Part shown: positions 9,233 through 18,113 of the stretch, piece after piece
Numbering within the stretch: the stretch's first letter is position 1
How the letters are laid out: every line of letters starts with the position of its first letter
Assembly (NCBI RefSeq): GCF_014196925.1
Contig: NZ_JACIEN010000007.1
Span: 186,001 to 250,000 of the forward strand
Reading direction: 5' to 3'
Source: Chelatococcus caeni
GTDB taxonomy: Bacteria > Pseudomonadota > Alphaproteobacteria > Rhizobiales > Beijerinckiaceae
Length of the DNA: 64,000 nt
Notes under the pieces: model-generated
Seen by the model: only the letters and a program-made list of their open reading frames with translations
The model's database searches: none
Told to the model about the DNA's origin: nothing
Position numbers and translations under genes: made by a program

Positions 9233-10404
9233 GCGGCCCTTCTCCGCTGCTGCGCCCGCCCCTCCCGACCGCCCATGCCGCCGAGCGCTGGCGCGTGCTC
9301 GCCACGCTGATGGCCGGGCGGGCGAGCGCGCGCCGGGAGCTGTCGGACGCCCTGCACCTGCGCTCGACATCCGTGTCCGACCATGTCGGGCATCTCGTGG
9401 CGAGCGGGCTCGTGGTCGAGAGCCACCGGCCGTCCGGCGGGCGGGGGCGGCCGTCGGGCGTGCTCATCGCCAATCCGCATCGGCTGGCGGCCGTCGTCTA
9501 CCAGGTCGAGAGCCAGTCGATCGCGGCGAGTTGCGTCAACCTCGCGGGGCAGGAGCTGGCGCGCGTCAGCCGCCACGTGCCTCCGCAGGCGGACAATGCG
9601 GACATGGCGGGCGTCCTCGGCGCGCTCCTCGACGAGGTCACCCTCGCCGCGCCGACGGCGACCGAGCTCGCCGGGATCAGCTTTTCCCTGTCCGGCGTCC
9701 TCGACGCCGAGGCGCGCCGCTGGCTGTTCTCTTCCCGCTGGCCGGCGCTGCGCGATTTCGACGCCGCGGCGGCGGTCGGCCCGCGCGGCCTGCCCGTCTC
9801 GGTCGCGCGCAATCTCGACGTCGAGCTCTCCGCCCGGCTGGCACATGCGCAGGACACGTCCGGCGGCACGCTGCTCGTCCACTGGGGCTGGGGCATCGGC
9901 GCGGCCTATGCCGTCGCCGGCGTGCCGGTCAACGGCGCGGCAGGCCGCTTCGGCGAGATCGGCCATTGGCGGATGGGCGGCGAGGCGAGGCCCTGCCGGT
10001 GCGGCGGTATCGGCTGCCTCGAGACGGTGGCAGGGCTGTGGGCCTGCGGCGAAGGCCTGCGCGAAGCCGGGCTCGAGGTGCCCACGGACGAGCATCTGGC
10101 CGGGCTGCGCCTGCGCGATGCGCGGCTCTTCGGCGTGCCGTGCTTCGAGCGGGCCTTCGAGGCGATGGTCGTCTCGCTCGGCAATCTCTGCCGGGTTCTG
10201 TTTCCGCGGCGGGTGATCGTCTCCGGCCCCTTCGTGGCGAATGCGGCCGTGTGGAGCAGCCTGCGCGAGGCACTGGCGCGCGAGGGCACCCTGCCCGGCG
10301 TACCGGCCGCGGACCTGCAGGCGGACCAGCGCAGCCGGGAACTCGAGCGCGAGGGCGCCGCCGCTGCGCCGCTCAATACGGCGCTCGCGCGGCTGCTGGC
10401 CTGA
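9229..10404 (+). CDS. ROK-family transcriptional regulator
   Basis: A 391-residue NagC/Mlc/XylR-type regulator. Residues 25-75 form a winged helix-turn-helix (RRELSDALHLRSTSVSDHVGHL), with the wing reading PSGGRGRPSG. The rest is a ROK fold with the GIGAAYAVAG and RFGEIGHW segments and the zinc-binding CRCGGIGCLE motif near 258. The DxGxT phosphate loop of ROK kinases is absent, so it should sense a sugar rather than phosphorylate it. It starts inside the stop of dctM (ATGA). It probably controls both the TRAP operon and the divergent nagBA genes in response to an amino sugar (inference). Confidence 0.9.
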   Translation: MSGPSPLLRPPLPTAHAAERWRVLATLMAGRASARRELSDALHLRSTSVSDHVGHLVASGLVVESHRPSGGRGRPSGVLIANPHRLAAVVYQVESQSIAASCVNLAGQELARVSRHVPPQADNADMAGVLGALLDEVTLAAPTATELAGISFSLSGVLDAEARRWLFSSRWPALRDFDAAAAVGPRGLPVSVARNLDVELSARLAHAQDTSGGTLLVHWGWGIGAAYAVAGVPVNGAAGRFGEIGHWRMGGEARPCRCGGIGCLETVAGLWACGEGLREAGLEVPTDEHLAGLRLRDARLFGVPCFERAFEAMVVSLGNLCRVLFPRRVIVSGPFVANAAVWSSLREALAREGTLPGVPAADLQADQRSRELEREGAAAAPLNTALARLLA

Positions 10405-10436
10405 TAGCCCCTACCGGCTGCAGCGACGCGGCGCCT

Positions 10437-11234
10437 TCAGAAGAATTCGTCGAGCAGGCGGTAGAAGGCGAGACGGTCGGGATCGACGGCGCCGCCGTAG
10501 CATCGCAGGAAGGGCTCGACCCAGTCGTCGCCGAGATTATGGCGGATGCTCCAGCTCGCCAACGCCAGATCCTGGTGGCGGTCCGCCACGCCGAGCCTGC
10601 CGCAGTCGACGAAGCCGGTGAAACGTCCGGCTTGCGCGAGGAGGTTGGGCAGGCAGGCATCGCCATGCGTGACGACGAGGTCTTCCCCGTCGAGGCGGCC
10701 GGCAAGCAGGTCCTCGAAGAGATCGGCCGCGCTGCGGCCGAGGCGTTCCTCGTCGAAATCCGCCTCGTCCACGAGCCCGGCCTCCATGCGCGCCCGGGCG
10801 AGCGCGATGCGGCCCTCGAGCCGGTGATCGAAGGGGCAGGCATGCGCATCGAGTGCGTGCAGGCCGCGCAGGGCCTCGGCCACGATCGCCACGATCCGCT
10901 CGGGCGCGAGATCGGGCGACGAGGCAAGGTCGCGACCGTCCACGGCGCTCATGAGAACCCAGCGGCGCTGCGCCTCCTCAGCCTCGGCGAGGACGCGCGG
11001 GCAGGCGACGTCCTGCTCGGCGAGCCAGCGCAGCCGTGCGATCTCATCCGGCAGTTCGCAAAGGGGGCCGACCGGCTCCGCCTTCACGAACAGGGTCGGG
11101 CGGCCCTTCGCCTCGAGCCGGAAGACCGCGGCCTCGGAGCAGCCGATCGTCTGCGGGCGGCACGCGTAGCCGGAAAGATCCGCCGCCCAGGCGCGCGGTA
11201 GCTCGGGCACCATCTGCAAGTTCACCGAAGTCAT
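10437..11234 (-). CDS. aminoglycoside 3'-phosphotransferase-like protein
   Basis: A 265-residue kinase-fold enzyme of the APH(3') family, which phosphorylates kanamycin-type aminoglycosides using ATP. Visible are the ATP-site Lys near 51 (LFVKAEP), the catalytic loop THGDACLPN with Asp at 192 and Asn at 197, the metal-binding segment [20 protein letters not shown], and the C-terminal FYRLLDEFF common to APH(3') enzymes. It has no nearby mobile element, and its base composition resembles its neighbours. It may thus be a chromosomal housekeeping copy whose natural substrate is unknown. It stands alone between the ROK regulator and a TetR gene. Confidence 0.88.
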   Translation of the reverse strand: MTSVNLQMVPELPRAWAADLSGYACRPQTIGCSEAAVFRLEAKGRPTLFVKAEPVGPLCELPDEIARLRWLAEQDVACPRVLAEAEEAQRRWVLMSAVDGRDLASSPDLAPERIVAIVAEALRGLHALDAHACPFDHRLEGRIALARARMEAGLVDEADFDEERLGRSAADLFEDLLAGRLDGEDLVVTHGDACLPNLLAQAGRFTGFVDCGRLGVADRHQDLALASWSIRHNLGDDWVEPFLRCYGGAVDPDRLAFYRLLDEFF

Positions 11235-11342
11235 GCCGATCGCTCTTCACCTGCCGCGCCGCAACACTGGCCGCGCGGCAGGATTATCCGCCGGTGGCGA
11301 GGGCCGCAAGGCGTGGAAGGCGCGTGACGGGATCGGCTCCGG

Positions 11343-12008
11343 TCAATCGCCGACCACTTCCAGGACCAGCGCCCGGGCACCGACGAAAAACCCCCGTACC
11401 GCGTCGCGGATGACGTCGTCCAGACGGTCGGGCGTCGGCGTCTGGTACACGTAGCGCCGGATCGCGATGTAGAAGATGCGGCCGTGGAGCCCCCAGAACA
11501 TCTCCGTCTCGCGCTCCTCGACGGGACGCTCCACCGGGCCCGGCAGGCCGAGCTCGTGACGCAGCTCGACACAGGCCGGCTCGATGATCTCGCGACGCAC
11601 GATGTCGAGATAGCGGCTGGTGATGTCGAAGGGGCGCAGTCCCGAAAAGACGAAGATCCGGACCCAGTCATAGTCGAAGACCCGGGCCGCGTATTCCTCG
11701 TAGAACTGCATGAGGCGGGCTTCCAGCGGCCGTGACCGGTCCTTGATCAGCGGCCCCCAGGATGCCTGCCAGCGGTTGAGGTAGACCTGCTCGTAGACGC
11801 GCTCGATCAGCGCCTCCTTGCTCGGAAAATGCCGATAGATCGCCGAATGCGTGATGCCCATGCGCTTGGCGAGCTCGCGGGTCTGGCCCTCGAAGCCGTG
11901 CTCGGCGAAGAAGCGGATCGCCTCGTTGAGGATCGCCTGCTCGCGCTCCGGCGCCCGCATGTTGCGCCGCCGCGGGCGCTTCTCCACCGCAACGTCCGTC
12001 GTCGTCAT
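11343..12008 (-). CDS. TetR/AcrR-family transcriptional regulator
   Basis: A 221-residue repressor-type protein. The N-terminal helix-turn-helix spans about residues 25-70, with TRELAKRMGITHSAIYRHFPSK as the recognition region, and is followed by an all-helical ligand domain of no obvious subfamily. I chose the ATG at 12008 because GAGGACGAGA precedes it; ATG 12023 in the same frame is possible. It is divergent from the molybdenum hydroxylase/ABC operon. Two near-identical inverted operator-like sites in the shared 165-bp region make it the likely regulator of that operon and of itself. Confidence 0.9.
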   Translation of the reverse strand: MTTTDVAVEKRPRRRNMRAPEREQAILNEAIRFFAEHGFEGQTRELAKRMGITHSAIYRHFPSKEALIERVYEQVYLNRWQASWGPLIKDRSRPLEARLMQFYEEYAARVFDYDWVRIFVFSGLRPFDITSRYLDIVRREIIEPACVELRHELGLPGPVERPVEERETEMFWGLHGRIFYIAIRRYVYQTPTPDRLDDVIRDAVRGFFVGARALVLEVVGD

Positions 12009-12061
12009 TCTCGTCCTCGTCATGCCCCGGCGACTATAGCGCGATGTGCTGGTGGGGCAAA

Positions 12062-12137
12062 TTTGTGACCATTTGGTTATTTTCGCTTGACGCGCCTCGC
12101 CGCCCGTGCCCTTATTTTGAGACCAGATGGTCACAAA
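12062..12137. promoter_or_regulatory. paired operator sites in tetR/Mo-hydroxylase divergent promoter
   Basis: TTTGTGACCATTTGGT (12062-12077) recurs inverted as ACCAGATGGTCACAAA (12122-12137), differing at one position. Each contains the dyad ACCA-NN-TGGT, with the two centres 54 bp apart, close to five helical turns. One copy lies just upstream of the -35 and the other over the expected transcription start. This fits binding of the adjacent TetR protein; the assignment is inference. Confidence 0.75.
12087..12116 (+). promoter_or_regulatory. sigma70-type promoter of the Mo-hydroxylase operon
   Basis: TTGACG (12087-12092) followed after 18 bases by CTTATT (12111-12116). It lies between the two TetR-type operators and about 60 bases upstream of the first gene. 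The -10 is weak but in an AT-rich run. Confidence 0.55.
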
Positions 12138-12173
12138 TCTGGAACGGAAACGCACCCAGGGGAGTTCGGCGCC

Positions 12174-13035
12174 TTGAAAGGCCCGAGCCTTCGATTACAT
12201 CCGCCCGACCACGGTCGCGGAAGCGCTCGCCGCCTTTGCGGAAGCCGGAGGGGACGCGAGCTACATCGCCGGCGGGCAGAGCCTCGTGCCGGCGCTCGCC
12301 CTGCGTCTGCAGGCACCCGAGCGGCTGATCGACATCGCCCATATCCCCGACCTGCGCGGCATCGACCTGCGCGACGGCTGGCTGCGGCTCGGCGCGCTGA
12401 CGCGCCATGCCGAGGCGCACGACCACCCGCTCATCGCCGCCCACGCGCCGCTGCTCGCCCTGGCGGCTCCCCATGTCGCCCATCCCGCCATCCGCAACCG
12501 CGGCACGCTCGGCGGCAGTGTCGCCCTGGCCGATCCGGCTTCCGAATTCCCGGCGATGATGCTGGCGATGGGAGCGGAAATGGAGATTGCCGGCCTGCAG
12601 GGCACCCGGCGCGTGCCGGCCGACGAATTCTTCCAGGATCTCTACCAGACCGCGCTCGAACCCGGCGAACTCCTCGTGGCGCTGCACGTTCCCGCAGCGG
12701 GCCCGCAGCATCGCTGCGCGTTCGACGAAATCGCCCGCCGGCGCGGGGATTATGCCCTTGTCGGTTGCGGCGTCATGCTGACGGCGCCCGCGCGCGAGGT
12801 CGAAAGCGCCCGCATCGCCTTCTTCTCGGTCGGACCGACACCGATCCGCGCGCTTGCTGCGGAGGCGGCCCTCACCGGCCGGCGTCTCGACGGCGAGGCG
12901 ATCCGGCTCGCCCAGGCGGCCCTGTCGCAGGATCTGGATCCGCCCGACGACGAACAGGTGCCGGCGGCCATGCGGCTGCATCTGGCGCGCGTTCTCATCG
13001 GCCGCCTGCTCGGCCGTATCGCGGAGGGTCCGTGA
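12174..13035 (+). CDS. coxM: molybdenum hydroxylase FAD-binding (medium) subunit, anomalous start
   Basis: FAD subunit of a xanthine dehydrogenase/CO dehydrogenase-type molybdenum hydroxylase; it passes electrons from the 2Fe-2S subunit to an acceptor. The frame shows FDYIRPTTVAEALAAF, the FAD motif AGGQSLVPALALR and the second FAD motif RNRGTLGGSVALADPASE. No ATG, GTG or TTG opens this frame ahead of the first motif. The only internal start (GTG, 12286) would delete half of the flavin site. A TTG at 12174, nine bases after AGGGGAG, is one base out of frame; removing one A from TTGAAAGG restores L-K-A-R-A-F-D-Y. Either a real frameshift, a sequencing slip or a non-standard start is involved. 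The 3' end nearly abuts the 2Fe-2S subunit gene. Confidence 0.8.
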
Positions 13036-13037
13036 GC

Positions 13038-13544
13038 ATGCCTGTTGCCATCACGCTGACGGTGAACGGCGAAACACTCACCCGCCTCGTCGAGCCGCGC
13101 GAGACCCTCGCCGATTTCCTGCGCCGCGACCTCGAGCTCACCGGCACCCATACCGGTTGCGAGATGGGCGTCTGCGGCGCCTGCCTCGTCATGCTCGACG
13201 GGCTGCCCGCCCATGCCTGCCTGATGTTTGCTGTGCAGGCGGACGGCACGCGGGTCGAGACGGTCGAGGGGCTGACCGGGAGCGCGGCACTCGCCGATCT
13301 GCAGCGCGCCTTCCATGAGCGCAACGCGCTGCAGTGCGGCTTCTGCACGCCGGGCATGCTGATCTCGGCCGAGGGTCTGCTCGCACGCAAGGCGATGCCG
13401 AGCCGCGAGGAGATCCGCGACGCGCTCTCCGGCAACTACTGCCGCTGCACCGGCTACGAGGCGATCGTCGACGCCATCGAGACGGTGGCCCGCCGTCGCG
13501 CCGCCGGCGAGGCCGCCCTCCCCTTCGCGGAGGAGCCGGCATGA
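13038..13544 (+). CDS. coxS: molybdenum hydroxylase 2Fe-2S (small) subunit
   Basis: A 168-residue iron-sulphur subunit that carries electrons from the molybdenum site to FAD. The N-terminal plant-ferredoxin-like cluster ligands are in GCEMGVCGACLVMLDG, near residues 40-55. The second cluster uses CGFCTPGML near 104 and NYCRCTGY near 138. ATG 13038 is chosen over GTG 13032 because GGAGGG lies nine bases before it. It overlaps the large-subunit gene by four bases (ATGA), so the operon is translationally coupled. Confidence 0.95.
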   Translation: MPVAITLTVNGETLTRLVEPRETLADFLRRDLELTGTHTGCEMGVCGACLVMLDGLPAHACLMFAVQADGTRVETVEGLTGSAALADLQRAFHERNALQCGFCTPGMLISAEGLLARKAMPSREEIRDALSGNYCRCTGYEAIVDAIETVARRRAAGEAALPFAEEPA

Positions 13545-15916
13545 ACAGGCCCCTCAGCGCCCTCGACCGGCCGAACTCCTACATCGGCCGCTCGGTCTCG
13601 CGGCCGAACGCCAAGCGCCTGCTGGCGGGGCGCGGGCGCTACGTCACCGACCTCGTCCTGCCGCGCATGCTGCACGCGGCCTTCCTCCGCAGCCCCTATG
13701 CCCATGCGCGGATCGTCGCGATCGACGTTGACGCGGCGCGCGCCATGCCGGGGGTGCGGCTCGTCGCAACCGGGGCCGATCTCGCCAAGCTCTGCAAGCC
13801 GTGGACGGGCACCCTCGATCATTTCAAGGGGATGACGTCGGTGCCGCAGCTGCCCCTGCCGCTCGAGGAGGTGCTGTGGGCGGGCCAGGCCGTCGTCGCG
13901 GTGGTCGCCGACAGCCGCGCCGAGGCGGAGGATGCGGTCGAGGCCATCGTCATCGAATTCGAGGAGCTGCCGGCAGTCGTCGATATCGATCTGGCACGCG
14001 CACCCGGCGCCGACCGCGCCGCCGCCGGCCTCGAGAACAACCTGTGCTTCCACAGCCGGCTCGATACCGGCGGGATCGACACGATCTTCGCGGACGCGGC
14101 CCATGTGGTGGAGGAGGAATTCCATTTCGGGCGGCACACCGCCGTGACGCTGGAGCCGCGTGCCATCGTCGCCGACTACGACTGCAGCGAGGGGCGCCTC
14201 ACGGTTCATCACGCGACGCAGACGCCCTACCAGTTCCAGGACCTCTATTCGCGCCACTACGGCATCCCGGAGGCGCGCGTGCGCGTGATCGCGCCGGATA
14301 TCGGCGGTTCCTTCGGCATGAAGCTGCACGTCTACCACGAGGACATGGCGGTGGTGGGCCTCAGCATGCTGACCGGCCGCCCCGTCAAGTTCGTCGCCGA
14401 CCGCGTCGAATCCTTCGTGTCCGACATCCACGCCCGCGATCACCGGGTGCGCGCACGCATGGCGCTCGACGACGCGGGCACCATCCTCGCCATGGACGTC
14501 GAGGACGTGACCGCCATCGGCCCCTTCTCGACCTATCCGCGCACCAGCGCCGTCGAGGGCAACCAGGTCATCCGGCTGATCGGCGCGCCCTACCGCATGC
14601 GCAATTACCGCGCGGAACTGTCCGTCGTTTTCCAGAACAAGGTGCAGACGAGCCAGTACCGCGCCGTCGGCCACCCGATCGCCTGCGCCGTGACCGAGCG
14701 GCTGCTCGATATGGCGGCGGCGAAGGTCGGCCTCGATCCCGCGGCGATCCGCGAGCGCAACCTCATTCCCGACGACGCCTATCCGTGCGAGTCGCCGACG
14801 GGCTTCAGGTTCGAGGCCCTGTCGCACCAGCAGTGCCTCGCCCGGCTCAAGACCATGATGGGCTACGAGCGGCTGCGCGACGAGCAAGCGACGCTGCGCG
14901 CGCGTGGCATCCACCGCGGCATCGGCATCGCGACCTTCGTTGAGATCTCCAATCCGAGCCCGGCCTTCTACGGCATCGGCGGCGCACGCATCTCGGCCCA
15001 GGACGGGGCGATCGTGAAGGTGACCCCCTCGGGCGAGGTGCGCTGCCTCATCTCCGTCACCGAGCAGGGCCAGGGCACCGAGACGATCATCGGCCAGATC
15101 GTGGCCGACCAGCTCGGCATCCCCTGCGAGCGGGTTCAGGTCGTGACCGGCGACACCGAGGTGACGCCGCACGGCGGCGCCACCTGGGCCTGCCGCGGCG
15201 CCGGCATCGGCGGCGAGACGGCGCTGCAGGCGGCCCGCCGCCTGCGGGCAAACATCCTCGCGCTCGCGGCGACGATCCTGCAGGCGAAGCCGGAGGCCCT
15301 GACGCTGCAAGACGGCATCGTCGTCGATGCCGTGACCGGCGCCGAGCGCATCAGCCTCGCCGAGATCGCCCGCATCGCCTATTTCCGCTCCGATACCCTG
15401 CCGCCGGACGCGAGCGCCCAGCTCTCCGTCGCCCATCACTACGCGCCGCAGGGCTATCCCTTCGCCTTTACCAACGGCATCCAGGGCTGCCACGTCGAGC
15501 TCGACGTCGAGACGGGTTTCGTCAAGATCCTGAAGCACTGGGTGGTCGAGGACTGCGGGCGCATCATCAACCCGCTCCTCGTCGACGAGCAGATGCGCGG
15601 CGGTGTCGTCCAGGGGCTCGGCGCCGCCTTCTTCGAAGAGTGCCTCTACAACGACGGCGGCCAGCTCACCAACGGCTCGCTCGCCGATTACCTCGTTCCG
15701 ATGGCCTGCGAGATGCCCGACATCGAGATCGGCCATGTCGAGACGCCGACGGCCGATACCGTTCTCGGCGCCAAGGGCTGCGGCGAGGCCGGCACCGCCG
15801 CGGCCTCCGCCGCCGCCCTCAATGCCGTCAACGACGCGCTGGCGCCCTTCGGCACCTCGATCGCACAGATCCCGATGACACCCGCGCGCCTGCTCAAGGC
15901 GCTCGGCCGCATATGA
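13541..15916 (+). CDS. coxL: molybdenum hydroxylase large (molybdopterin) subunit
   Basis: Catalytic subunit, 791 residues, binding molybdopterin cytosine dinucleotide; it hydroxylates a C-H bond of an aromatic, heterocyclic or aldehyde substrate with water. Seen are the N-terminal GRGRYVTDLVLPRMLHAAFLRS-type hammerhead domain, PDIGGSFGMK near 250, QYRAVGHPIACAVTE near 370, GGATWACRGAGIGG near 545 and the C-terminal catalytic-Glu segment GCGEAGTAAASA. The AYRCSFR active-site loop of form I CO dehydrogenase is not found, so this is not CO dehydrogenase despite the neighbouring coxG. Genes for cofactor insertion (XdhC, CoxD/E/F) are absent here. Confidence 0.94.
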   Translation: MNRPLSALDRPNSYIGRSVSRPNAKRLLAGRGRYVTDLVLPRMLHAAFLRSPYAHARIVAIDVDAARAMPGVRLVATGADLAKLCKPWTGTLDHFKGMTSVPQLPLPLEEVLWAGQAVVAVVADSRAEAEDAVEAIVIEFEELPAVVDIDLARAPGADRAAAGLENNLCFHSRLDTGGIDTIFADAAHVVEEEFHFGRHTAVTLEPRAIVADYDCSEGRLTVHHATQTPYQFQDLYSRHYGIPEARVRVIAPDIGGSFGMKLHVYHEDMAVVGLSMLTGRPVKFVADRVESFVSDIHARDHRVRARMALDDAGTILAMDVEDVTAIGPFSTYPRTSAVEGNQVIRLIGAPYRMRNYRAELSVVFQNKVQTSQYRAVGHPIACAVTERLLDMAAAKVGLDPAAIRERNLIPDDAYPCESPTGFRFEALSHQQCLARLKTMMGYERLRDEQATLRARGIHRGIGIATFVEISNPSPAFYGIGGARISAQDGAIVKVTPSGEVRCLISVTEQGQGTETIIGQIVADQLGIPCERVQVVTGDTEVTPHGGATWACRGAGIGGETALQAARRLRANILALAATILQAKPEALTLQDGIVVDAVTGAERISLAEIARIAYFRSDTLPPDASAQLSVAHHYAPQGYPFAFTNGIQGCHVELDVETGFVKILKHWVVEDCGRIINPLLVDEQMRGGVVQGLGAAFFEECLYNDGGQLTNGSLADYLVPMACEMPDIEIGHVETPTADTVLGAKGCGEAGTAAASAAALNAVNDALAPFGTSIAQIPMTPARLLKALGRI

Positions 15917-15951
15917 ACAACGACAAGAAGACAGAGGATGGAGGAGACGAG

Positions 15952-17196
15952 ATGATGAGCAGCAAGCAGGGGAAATCAGGAGCCTCCCGTCGCGACGTGC
16001 TCGCGGGCCTGTCGGCCGGCACGGCGCTCCTCGCCATGCCCTGGGTCGCCCGGGCGCAGGGAGAGACCATCCGCATCGGCTTTCCGACGCCTTTGACCGG
16101 GCCCTTCGCCGCCGAGGCCAAGGATCAGGTCAAGAGCGCGGAACTGGCGGTCAAGCTCGTCAACGACAAGGGCGGCATCGCCGGGCGCAAGGTCGAGCTC
16201 CTGGTGCGCGACGACAAGCTCAATGCCGGCGAGGCAGCGACGCGGACGCTCGAGCTCATCGAGAAGGACAAGGTCCACGCGGTCGTCGGCGCGCTGTCGA
16301 GCGCCGTCCAGCTCGCGGTCAACGAGGTCACACGCGCCCGCGGCGTGATCTACGTCTCCATCAGCCAGTCCGACACCATCAACGAGGTCAAGGACTTCAG
16401 CCGTTTCACCTTCCACGAGGCACTCAACCCGCACATGACGACGGCCGCCGTCGCCAAGCACACGTTCAAGCAGGGGACCAAGGTCGCCTATCTCGTCGCC
16501 GACTATGCCTATGGCCACGAGATGCTGCGCGGCTTCAAGCGCGCGGAAGCCGCGCTCGGCGCGACCGGCGTGGGCGAGATCCTGCACCCCTTCGGCGCGG
16601 CCGATTATTCCACCTTCATGCCGCGCCTGCGCTCCATGCGGCCGGACATCCTGTGCATCTGCAACTTCGGCCGCGACCAGGCCAATGCCATCAAGCAGGC
16701 GGTCGATTTCGGCATGAAGCAGCAGATGCAGATCGTGGTGCCGGTGCTGCTGCACAACCAGCGCCTCGCCATCGGCCCCGAGGCCTTCGAGGGCGTCATC
16801 GGCGGCGCCAATTACTACTGGGGGCTGGAAGAGGCCATCCCCTCCGCCAAGGCGTTCAACGATGCCTTCCGGGCCGCCAACGGCGGCGCCGTCCCCACCG
16901 ACTACGGCGCCTATGGCTTCACCGGCGTCTATTCGCTGCTGCTCGCCATGGAGAAGGCCGGCGGCACGGATACGGACAAGGTCATCGCCGCGCTCGAGGA
17001 GCTGCAGTACGACATCGCCAAGGGGCCGCAGCATTACCGCAAATGCGACCACCAGTCGGTGCAGTCGGTTCTCGTGCTGGAATCGAAGAAGAAGGCCGAC
17101 ATGGGCAGCGAGGCCGATTTCTTCCGGGTGGTCGCGACCGAGCCGGCTTCGGAATCGATCCTGCGCAGTTGCTCCGAACTGGGCCTGCCGGCCTGA
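15952..17196 (+). CDS. branched-chain amino acid-type ABC transporter substrate-binding protein
   Basis: Periplasmic binding protein, about 414 residues, of the LivJ/LivK-like fold (type I periplasmic binding). It has a Tat-type signal: SRRDVLAG followed by a hydrophobic stretch and an ARAQG cleavage region. The mature part begins ETIRIGFPTPLTGPFA, typical of the family. Two adjacent ATGs (15952, 15955) follow GGAGGAGA; an in-frame ATG at 15913 is possible but has no such site. It follows the Mo-hydroxylase genes and precedes livHMGF. The ligand is therefore probably the hydroxylase substrate rather than an amino acid (inference). Confidence 0.93.
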   Translation: MMSSKQGKSGASRRDVLAGLSAGTALLAMPWVARAQGETIRIGFPTPLTGPFAAEAKDQVKSAELAVKLVNDKGGIAGRKVELLVRDDKLNAGEAATRTLELIEKDKVHAVVGALSSAVQLAVNEVTRARGVIYVSISQSDTINEVKDFSRFTFHEALNPHMTTAAVAKHTFKQGTKVAYLVADYAYGHEMLRGFKRAEAALGATGVGEILHPFGAADYSTFMPRLRSMRPDILCICNFGRDQANAIKQAVDFGMKQQMQIVVPVLLHNQRLAIGPEAFEGVIGGANYYWGLEEAIPSAKAFNDAFRAANGGAVPTDYGAYGFTGVYSLLLAMEKAGGTDTDKVIAALEELQYDIAKGPQHYRKCDHQSVQSVLVLESKKKADMGSEADFFRVVATEPASESILRSCSELGLPA

Positions 17197-17230
17197 TCGC
17201 GCACCGGACCCCTCTCACGGAGGCCTTGCG

Positions 17231-18103
17231 ATGGACGCCGAACTCATCGCCATGCAGCTCTTCTCGGGCGTTGCGCTCGGCGCCATTCTGATCATGGTCG
17301 CGCTCGGCCTGTCGATCATCTTCGGCATGCTGGGCGTGGTGAACTTCGCCCACGGTGCATTGTTCATGGTCGGTGCCTATGCCGGCCTGTGGGTGGCCTC
17401 GCTGACCGGCAGCTTCTGGTGGGGGCTGCTGGTGGCCCCGGTCGCCATCGGGCTCTTCGGGATGGCGATCGAGCGGGTCCTGATCCGCCCGCTCTACCGC
17501 CGCTCGGTCGACGATCCGCTGCTGCTGACCTTCGGGCTCGGCTATGTACTCGTCGAGGCGGTGCGCATCGCCTTCGGCAGCGACGGCATCCCCTTCCCGA
17601 CGCCGCCCGAGCTTGCGGGCGTCGCCGATCTCGGCATCGGCTTCTTCCCGATCTATCGCCTCTTCGTGGTCGGCGTCGTCGCCGCCGTGCTCATCCTCGT
17701 CTGGCTGTGCCTAGAAAAGACGCGGTTCGGCCTCATCGTGCGCGCCGGCGCGCGCGATCCGCTGATCATGCGCGTGCTCGGCGTCGACATCGCCGGGGTC
17801 TGGCTGCTCGTCTTCGGGCTGGGCGTGGGCCTCACGGCGCTCGGCGGCGTGCTCGCCGCGCCGATGCGCAACGTCAATCCCGAGATGGGCTCGCTCGTGC
17901 TGGCGGAGGCCTTCGTCGTCACCGTGATCGGCGGCATGGGCTCGCTCGTCGGGGCGGTGGTCGCCGGGCTGCTCGTCGGCGTCGCCATCAGCATGACCGC
18001 GCTCTTCGCACCCGAGATGGCGACCATCGTGATGTTCGCCCTGATGGCGCTCGTGCTGCTGGTGCGTCCGCAAGGCCTGTTCGGCAAGCCGGGCCGCGCC
18101 TGA
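17231..18103 (+). CDS. livH: branched-chain-type ABC transporter permease (LivH family)
   Basis: A 290-residue inner-membrane permease with about eight hydrophobic helices. Family motifs include GLSIIFGMLGVVNFAHGA near 28-45 and the cytoplasmic loop VRAGARDPLIMRVLGVD near 172, which docks to the ATPases. The ATG at 17231 follows GGAGG. It pairs with LivM in the same operon. Confidence 0.95.
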   Translation: MDAELIAMQLFSGVALGAILIMVALGLSIIFGMLGVVNFAHGALFMVGAYAGLWVASLTGSFWWGLLVAPVAIGLFGMAIERVLIRPLYRRSVDDPLLLTFGLGYVLVEAVRIAFGSDGIPFPTPPELAGVADLGIGFFPIYRLFVVGVVAAVLILVWLCLEKTRFGLIVRAGARDPLIMRVLGVDIAGVWLLVFGLGVGLTALGGVLAAPMRNVNPEMGSLVLAEAFVVTVIGGMGSLVGAVVAGLLVGVAISMTALFAPEMATIVMFALMALVLLVRPQGLFGKPGRA

Positions 18104-18113
18104 GGAGAACCCG

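Noticed and set aside
10437-11234. Acquired antibiotic-resistance cassette
   Set aside because: No integron, transposase or composition break flanks the APH-like gene; it looks native to the chromosome.
13454-15736. Long open frame of about 760 codons antisense to the Mo-hydroxylase large subunit
   Set aside because: It mirrors a clearly real gene, has no recognisable domains, and is a common artefact of very high GC. The same applies to long antisense frames over 29569-32118 and 58758-60995.
13541-15916. Aerobic CO dehydrogenase, because of coxG and coxSML-like order
   Set aside because: The large subunit lacks the AYRCSFR active-site loop of form I CO dehydrogenase, and no CoxD/E/F genes are nearby.
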